A stretch of 64,000 bases of DNA. Origin: Spirogloea muscicola. Its lineage: Eukaryota > Streptophyta > Zygnematophyceae > Spirogloeales > Spirogloeaceae. Under the pieces are notes generated by a model. It was not told where the DNA came from. It saw only the letters and a list, made by a program, of their open reading frames with translations, and ran no database searches. The first letter of the stretch is position 1; each line of letters opens with the position of its first letter. The stretch spans positions 184,553 to 248,552 of the forward strand of contig WELB01000047.1 in NCBI GenBank assembly GCA_009602725.1, read 5' to 3'. Shown piece after piece: positions 57,101 through 64,000 of the stretch. The position numbers and the translations under genes are program-made.

Positions 57101-57778
57101 CATTGTCTAACCTGCAGGGCCTGCTGAAGGTCTTTGCTGGTATCGAGATAGCATTTACAGTTACATCAAAGGGAGCAAACTCACTAGATAATCACGTTGA
57201 TGAGCTACACACTTTCCAATTCAGCTGGCTACTGCTTCCAGCCGTCATTGTAGGCCTTCTCAATATTTTGGGCGTTATTATTGGTTTTGCTCGAGCATTC
57301 AATACAACATCAGCCGTACGCGACTGGGGTGAGTCAACTTAGAGCTTCCTCGATAGACAACGAGTCACCTCTGTCAATAAAATGACTAGATCATCCGCCT
57401 GACTAGCGACCTCCGAGCATGTAGAATGGTGATCAATAGGGCGTTCGATGCTGCTGGTATATCCCTTATGCTCCGGGATTGAGAATTGTGTCATGCCTAT
57501 CACCACACATCGTGTACACATAAGTCACGCATTTCAGGACGTAATCTGTGAGGTGGAGCTCACTTCAATGATTGTGCATACTTGCAGGGCAGCTGCTGGG
57601 CAAGCTGGCCTTCAGCTTGTGGGTGCTGGTCCACCTGTACCCCTTTGGTAAGGGCTTGCTGGGGCGGCGGGAGAAAGTGCCAACAATCATCTTCGTCTGG
57701 GCGGTACTGCTCACCATCACCACCACGCTCTTGTGGGCCAGCTTCGCGCCGCAGAGGAGCACGCCGACAGTGTACTAG
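51173..57778 (+). CDS. CESA: Cellulose synthase catalytic subunit (CESA type)
   Basis: This GT2 glycosyltransferase polymerises UDP-glucose into beta-1,4-glucan at the plasma membrane. Exons: 51173-51382, 51591-51783, 51909-52057, 52162-52249, 52491-52512, 52716-52829, 53033-53116, 53331-53462, 53623-53830, 53962-54099, 54339-54557, 54812-55006, 55234-55353, 55574-55671, 55813-55996, 56180-56319, 56429-56531, 56742-56906, 57118-57328, 57588-57778. Phases agree throughout; 987 residues, the normal CESA length. An N-terminal RING-like zinc module (CRMC...CDC...CTVC...CPGC) comes first, then two helices ([21 protein letters not shown]). Catalytic motifs are [13 protein letters not shown] (DxD), LTEDI (TED) and QVERW (QxxRW). 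C-terminal helices end near [12 protein letters not shown]. The plant-conserved region is present ([16 protein letters not shown]...PWPGNN). The class-specific region looks short. The intron after 55996 has a GC donor; exon 5 is a 22-nt microexon. Confidence 0.93.
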
Positions 57779-60064
57779 GCCGCTGCTTAGTCCCTCATTG
57801 CGAGCAAGTCCGGGAAAGTATACAGCAACTGTTCGTCCCTTGGAGTCGGATACAAGTATTGTTGTGCTGCAGTGCATGTAGGGTGCTAATTATCAAGGTC
57901 GGCATGCAATGCCGAGCACTTGCAAGCATTTGCTCTAGGCCTCCATGACCAATCTCGAAGACAGGACATTCATACATGCACGGACTCGTTACGTGCAAGT
58001 CCTTGCATACTGCGTGCATCCAGTAAGCTTCAATTCTTCTGCCTTGCTGCCTTTGCACTCCTTGCTGCAGAGCGAGGTACCATGACTCTACTCACTAAGA
58101 ATCTAGATTGACACCGTATGGGGTGTACTGTGCGAAATGCAGCACGAATTGTCTGTTTGCAACTCCTCAGTGAAACCTGCGCATGACCCCATCATGAAAG
58201 TATCTGACAGATCCGGCACATCTCTCAAATGGAAGTCAGACTGGTATTCGGGTTATTCACACTGACTGCTTGTGCTGTCAGTGTGAATGACTGTGCAGTC
58301 GCCCAAGGTTCCAGCTCTCCAAGCACAGCCTCCATAGCTACAACTCTGACACGCCGCCGCCTACATGACCGTACTTGATTTGCGTCATGAGTGGACGTTT
58401 GCATCTGTCAAGTGCAGTTGACTAACGGCTCGCCACTCATTGAGGACACATACCTAGTCATTGAGCGACACTCCTCTAGGAATGCAATCCACAATGCCTC
58501 TGATGCTTCGCAACCCGTGGGTCGCAATCTCACTCTCACCAATCTTCAAAAATTGTTCCAGCTAGTGTACGCATCAAGTCACCAACGCTCACGATGGCAA
58601 AACACCACGGCAGATGATGTATAACCCATTCCTCTTCTGTAATTGGCAAATCAAAATATTTCATTTGCAGAATGGAGATTTTGACCACTATCAAGGCTTC
58701 TCCTCCACCCTCTTACATCCCCAAGTCTTGCTCTGCCGCTGATGGCAGCAGCATCAAGCCCCATGCCCTGTCCTTCTGTGCAGATTTATCATCTCTGCTG
58801 TCTGCTCTCACACCACCGCTCTTGAGCCAGCCCCAGCCCTCCATGGTGCGGAGTTCTACCTGTGCTCAATCTGAACCTTGGCCAGGACTTTTGGCCATCG
58901 ATGTCCTGCACCTGATTTTGGTGGTGGACAGCGCAGGGCATGGGTGTGCAGGCAAGCTTTTGAATGGATGGCTTCTCACCAAGACAGAGAGCCGTTCGGG
59001 TGTAAGTGGCCTCTGAGCAATTCTGGCAGTGCTGGCACAGCTATCTCAAAGGGAACAGTATTGCAAATAGCAATGTTTGACGAGATTCTGCACAGCCATT
59101 AGGTACAGCTTTTGCATGGACTGCTGCCTTCTAGTAGCATGCACACATGGAGGAACCCTCTCAAAGCCCATGACTTGGAATCCGCCCAGACCAATTGGGG
59201 TTTCAGAAGTCCTCCCGTGGAAGCATCCATGTCCCATCAGGTTAGTTTCGTACGCTAATCCAGCTACAGGATATTCAAGTCTGTCAAGTATCTCAGCACA
59301 CGGAAGCATGTGGCACGCCAGCAAGGGAGCCGAGATCGTGACGCACGCCAGCGAGAGAGCCGTTGGTTCTGATCACACTGACTGGAATTAAGCCAGAAGT
59401 GAATCGTTAGTCCCTAGCTCTTTAGGGGATACAACGGCCTAGTCTCTTCAGCTATGCCTCTGTAATCCAGATCTGAGTCTTGTAAGGTCATACTGCTGTC
59501 ATTGTTGGCAGGGTACAGGCCTGCAGAGGTAGTCTTGTCGTAAGTGCATGTGCGTCCCAGGCTGCTCATCTCATCTCATCTCACCATGCCACTCATTTCT
59601 ATGCATGGCAATGATTTGTTTACTTGTTGACCCAATCAGACGTCATTTTCCACCTGCTACAGCCTTCCCTGACATTGCCACTCCTTGCGAGAACCACCTG
59701 GCATAGCGACTTGTCACGACTGCCTGTAGTGCTGCAGTCTACGGTAAACAATGCTTGGTAGGCAATGAAAAAATTGCAATGCAGGGTTCAGACACAGCAA
59801 ACACCCGTGAGAGGGTGATGAAAGACTGCGCCAAAACCAGGAAAAGGCAGACCTCTCGGGTCCACTGCAATGCACATGCGTAAAGATGGCAAGATATGTA
59901 CTATTCCTAGAGAACGGTTATGTGCGTGCTATGCAACAATGTAGTGTAGTGCACGAGACAAGCTCATGTCACATACACAAGAAATGAACGATGAGATGCG
60001 AAGCAACCGGTGTCATTCAGCCAACAGCTCTGGAAGACGTCAAAGTCGCCAACAAAGGGGGCCC
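57779..60064. other. intergenic, no recognised gene
   Basis: About 2.3 kb with no family-level match. The plus-strand open frame at 58672-59016 is Ser/Pro/Leu-rich and unrecognised. The pair of CACGCCAGC(G/A)AG repeats near 59314 and 59341 is minor. Confidence 0.5.
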
Positions 60065-63000
60065 TTAGAGTGACGCTGGCCCTGTGCCGCCTGCCTCGAC
60101 GGCGTCTGCAGTGCTCGAGTAGTAGCAGAGCGAGTTGTGGAGCTGCCAACCCCAGTCAGCGCGCCGCGACGCTGCCAACCGCGGCCAGTGGTTGATCTGC
60201 ACAAAGGGCACCTCGCTGCCGTCGGCGCACGGCAGCTCCACCAGCACGAATGTCGCCTCGTGGCCGCCCCAGACCTTGTCATCTGGGCCTGCCGTGATAG
60301 AGTAGTCCCGATGGAAGCGCCGCAACATTGGCGGCCCGGTTTGAGAGTATGATGGGTCCCTCTCCAGCCAATACTTGGGTGAACTCTGAATGGAACTCAG
60401 AGAAGCAGCATAATGAGACAAGAGCTGAGCCTGGGCACCACCTCTAGCTCCAACTACAACTCTCATCGGCTGGCGCACAGACCTCGGTCTTGCGACTGAC
60501 TTATTGGAGTCCATGCCTGAGCAGTTGCTTCTGAAAAGATGCTGCCGGGCAACTCAATGTACGACCCACGAGTACCAGCTTACGCTACGAGAATGTGAAT
60601 ACCTGCTTGAAGCGGAACTCCCAGGTATGGTCGCACAGGTCGTCCAGCGAGATCGCAGTCTGCACAGCCAGCTAACTGAGTGTTGAGTACTGGCAGTGCA
60701 CTACTGTCAGTCTTCATTAGCACGCAATGCACGGCCTTCTGCGTAGCACCAACGTGATTGTGTGGACAGGCAGGCCACTTCCTGTCCTTCGCGAAGGAAG
60801 TCTGACAACAGATTGAGGACATGATGACGACGTAGTGCTTGCTTGTGCAAGCAAGTTTGTGCCAGATCAGCTCTAGCATCCATTGCACGTGCTTGACTGC
60901 TCACCCGCTGAGCATCCCTGATGCAGAAGGCATACGACTCCATGACTGATAGGCTTGCACTCAGTGCTGCCCGGGGCACATGCGCTTTGCTTGCAAGCAG
61001 CTCGTCCAACTGCAGCACAGCGCAACCCAGTGAGACTCAAATGCAGATGCAACAGTCACGCCGCTACTTACAAGAATCCTCAGGTGAAGTTGTTACTGTG
61101 CTTAAGAGCCAGGGCACTGAACTCTTGCTTCATTGGCTAAACTTATAGCTTTCCAACACTTACCTTGACCAAACAATGTTGGGATGCAGCACTGCTCAAG
61201 TACTGATACTTGAGTAACTGAGACCAGGTCAGGATCCGGGGCAAGAGGCAACCTTGGGCTTCCACAGGTGGTCGCTAGAAGCGGCACGCCGCCAGCTGGT
61301 GGAGACCGCTGCGCAGCTGACGAGGTTGTGAGCGTCGCTCTTGGCGAGCACGAGCGTGAAGACATCCTCCCCGAGGTGCACAAGAGGGTCCTGCCGCAGC
61401 CTGCGCCGCCTCGGCCTGCTCCCCGGGCGGGTGCCCATGTTGGAGCTGAAGCCGCGCAGGAGTCCTACCGGAGGCTGCTCAAGGCTGTCCTGAGCTTGTA
61501 ACCGCTCAGGCCAGTCTCTCCACGCGAGCGACCTCTGCGGAGCGGTCATCTGCCAGCATTGGGCCGCCTCGTCGACCACCGCTGTGACTCTCACATCAGC
61601 TGGCTGCTCAGCAGCTTCAATCTGGCAGTCCAAGCGGTCCGAGCGCTCCAAAGGGGTCACCAAGGCCGGCTCCTCGCCATGTCTGTCAGCTTCGAGGGGT
61701 CTCGACTCGCCTGCGCCTGGAGCGGCTGCTGGCCTGGGCTCATGGCTCAGCGCCTGGCCACTGGCTGCACCGGCGTCGCCAGTGCCAGCGCCGAGAATTG
61801 GGCTGTCGCTGGGCAGCACGCCGTGCTCGACCAGGAGCTGGAGGATGTCGCGGCCGCTCTTGACGTGCGCGCTGTCCACGCCCTCCAAGTGCAGGAAGCA
61901 GCAATCCGAGAAGTCCTTGCCGTGCATCTGGCAGTGCTTTCCGTTGCTCGACACGGACGGGCCCAGCCACAGGCCCTCCAAGTCGTCTGCTGCAGCAGTG
62001 CATCTTCTGACGCCAGTGCCACGATCCGCGGCCTTCTCTAGCAGCAGCGAGTCGCTGCCACTGGGCATGTCCTGACAGTCATCTCCAAGACCACGTACCT
62101 CCTCCCTGCTGCAGAAGAGCGAGTATAATCAGTCACATAGGCCTCAGCCTTCACATAGTTCTGGCTGCAAAGTGCAGTCAGACGTGATAGGTGCACTCAG
62201 ACACATGGGAGTGCGACATTCATGGTCAGATGCCGAGGACAAAGCGACTGTATAGCACAAAGTGACTTGTTTGGCCTCGCCGTAACACGTGGAGAAGTCT
62301 TCAATTAGCAAGGGCTTGCGCCTCAAGCTACATTCAAAAAAAGTGAGAGGGAAAACTGCAGATCATATTACAACATTACAACATATGGTAGTTTCTGCGG
62401 CTGCACCACAATAACTAAGTAAACAACGGAAGACATTCAGGGTGGAGCAACCCTCTTCACGCACCTGGGGCAAGGCTTCTGCTGCCTCTCAACAATGTCA
62501 GAAGGGAAGGTTGACGAGGATGTGCTAACAGAGACGAGCTGTGGCATAGCATCATCAGGTACAGCCAAGTGGGACCTGACAAATGCCACACATATCATCA
62601 AATTGTCAGGCCCACATCGTTCTGATGTACTGATATGACATATAGGTTGCCAAGACCACATATTGCAAGGGGCCAGCATGTAACACCTGCTTGTGTTAAA
62701 GCTGCCACTACGCCTTCTCCGTCGAGGCTGACTACCAAGCACACGGAATGCTCTGACATACCTTGAGGCCGTGCTCGTGATTGCGGCCGAGCTGCAGGGT
62801 TGCTCGTGGAGCACGTCCACGCCCAGCTGGCGACGACCATGCAACCACGGCATGGGGAGTGAGTGCTAACGAAAAGCCAAGGCTCTTGCCCAGGTTTGCA
62901 GGAAGGACAAGACTCAAACTGCTGCATACATCTCTAGCGAAGTTGATGAGGAAAGTTGTTTCGTTACGTTCGAACTCAGGTTAGATGTGATTCCATTTCC

Positions 63001-63892
63001 ATTGCATCCTTTGCAAGGACAAGTGTGTGATGTGACGAAGGCTCACCTGCTGCCCCGAGGACTGCAGCTGGATTAGCTGGTCGCACATAGCAATCAGGTG
63101 ATCTGCACACCACAAGAACAAGGTCTACAATCAGAAAAAGAAGGAATCCATTGGGCTTCCTTGCCACAGTCTGATCGGCAGGGGCAATCACGCCTTTCAG
63201 TGGCGACACCACACAGATGCTATTGACTGGCCCGCCTGGCAATGTCGTGCCCACCGAGCAAAGACATGATCATTATTCTACAAGCCAGAGCTTATGCGCC
63301 ATCTGTCTAGCACATACCCAAAGCGTCACTATACTGAGCATTCCAAGTGAGGCGGGGGCAAGTTCCGATACGAACGAGCTCATCATATGCATAGGAGGAT
63401 GACACCTACTGGTGACTGTGCAGAGCGAGTGTACCTGCGAGGCGGCGTGACGGCGAGGGAAGGACTGACATCGCCAAGTATCGAGACTGCCTGAGAATAA
63501 AATGTCATAAGCAAGGGGGGTCAGGGCATGACGTACCATTCACCAATGGAAACAAGCACCTGAACCTGGACATGTCTAGAAGTCAGGGCAAGATATGTGC
63601 CGGCTGCTGACATGCATCCTCGCAAGTAGGTCGCATAAAAGCCAAATGGCAATGATGGCCATTGGCGAGCTCCGTGCGGCAGCGACCACAGTCTAGAGAC
63701 TGAGGCCCACTGTCATCGACGCGTGTCGATGACAGTGGGGCTCGAAGCAGCGGCGGCTGCGACAAGGGCCTGAGAAGCTCACGAGCGGACGGGCCAGGAG
63801 GAGGCGGCGGCGAGCAGGGACTCGACGCCGGAGGCCGCGCGGAAGAGTGGCGGGATGTCCAGGCTGGGCTGGCAGCGCGCCGTGGCAGCCAT
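60065..63892 (-). CDS. F-box family protein
   Basis: This is a probable substrate-recognition subunit of an SCF ubiquitin ligase; the target is unknown. The firm minus-strand exons are 61253-62108, 60905-61009, 60603-60659 and 60065-60385. Phase-consistent 5' exons are 63783-63892, 63435-63490, 63047-63102, 62465-62538 and 62259-62321, giving 565 residues. The F-box occupies the end of the large exon (DPLVHLGEDVFTLVLAKSDA, VSCAAVSTSWRRAASSDHLW). Downstream blocks are typical of one plant F-box subfamily: ISLDDLCDHTWEFRFKQ, KYWLERDPSY, and a C-terminal DWGWQLHNSLCYYSS. The first exon starts MAATARCQPSLD and looks like a disordered or targeting leader. If the 5' exons are wrong, the ORF could start at ATG 62068. 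The donor at 62259 (TT/gtgcta) is the weakest join. Confidence 0.75.
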
Positions 63893-64000
63893 GGCGGCCG
63901 CCACCTTACAGCTCCGCTGGCGAAGACCGCGGCGAGAGCGGCGGGCGGCGCCGGCGCCAGCCAGCCGCGCGACGGCCTCGACGGCGAGGCCGCCGAGGCC
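63893..64000. other. GC-rich 5' flank at window edge
   Basis: GC-rich sequence just upstream of the putative F-box start; open in several frames. The window ends before anything can be assigned. Confidence 0.4.

Noticed and set aside
62762-62918. Extra exon candidate in the F-box gene (FESCPSCKPGQEPW...)
   Set aside because: It ends in phase 1, while the next supported exon (62465-62538) needs phase 0. Skipping it keeps the whole gene in frame.

Overview
The window is nuclear DNA from a green-lineage eukaryote. Genes are intron-dense: up to 23 exons, often under 100 nt, with GT-AG and occasional GC-AG introns. Several architectures are typical of Viridiplantae: a CBM20-fused 6-phosphofructo-2-kinase/fructose-2,6-bisphosphatase, a ferrochelatase ending in a chlorophyll a/b-binding motif, and a RING-bearing cellulose synthase. 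Together with short TTTAGGG-like telomeric motifs they suggest a streptophyte alga or an early plant. I cannot name the species. All exon models were read by eye from family conservation, splice sites and phase, without transcripts.

Layout, left to right. 1-2.7 kb: retrotransposon debris running into an N gap (2683-3391). 3.4-9.4 kb (+): F2KP, bifunctional fructose-2,6-bisphosphate enzyme. 10.1-13.5 kb (-): ferrochelatase; 14.0-15.9 kb (+): HSCB iron-sulfur co-chaperone, divergent from it. 17.1-21.5 kb: dense cluster of LINE tails and short hairpin repeats, ending at a second N gap (21660-22067). 22.3-25.4 kb (+): secreted purple acid phosphatase. 27.6-30.4 kb (-): phytanoyl-CoA dioxygenase-like oxygenase. 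32.1-35.0 kb (-): secreted beta-helix protein. 35.2-39.2 kb: GA and CT microsatellites around LINE 3' ends. 40.5-42.2 kb (-): CDP-alcohol phosphatidyltransferase. 43.9-48.6 kb (-): mitochondrial-type IF-2. 48.7-50.3 kb: a LINE copy interrupted by another, inverted LINE copy. 51.2-57.8 kb (+): cellulose synthase. 60.1-63.9 kb (-): F-box protein.

The genes are ordinary single loci, not an operon or cluster. The one suggestive pairing is ferrochelatase and HSCB, two iron-utilisation genes sharing a divergent upstream region of about 0.57 kb. The most unusual content is the repeat landscape. A LINE-like family whose ORF ends in a recurrent SDLxLLxRxY-stop tail is followed by a 3' region with a small stem-loop (GGGCTG...CAGCCC type). 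The stem-loop is scattered in dozens of short copies on both strands, varies in ways that keep its base pairing, and in one place sits in a 158-bp insert flanked by a 21-bp direct repeat.
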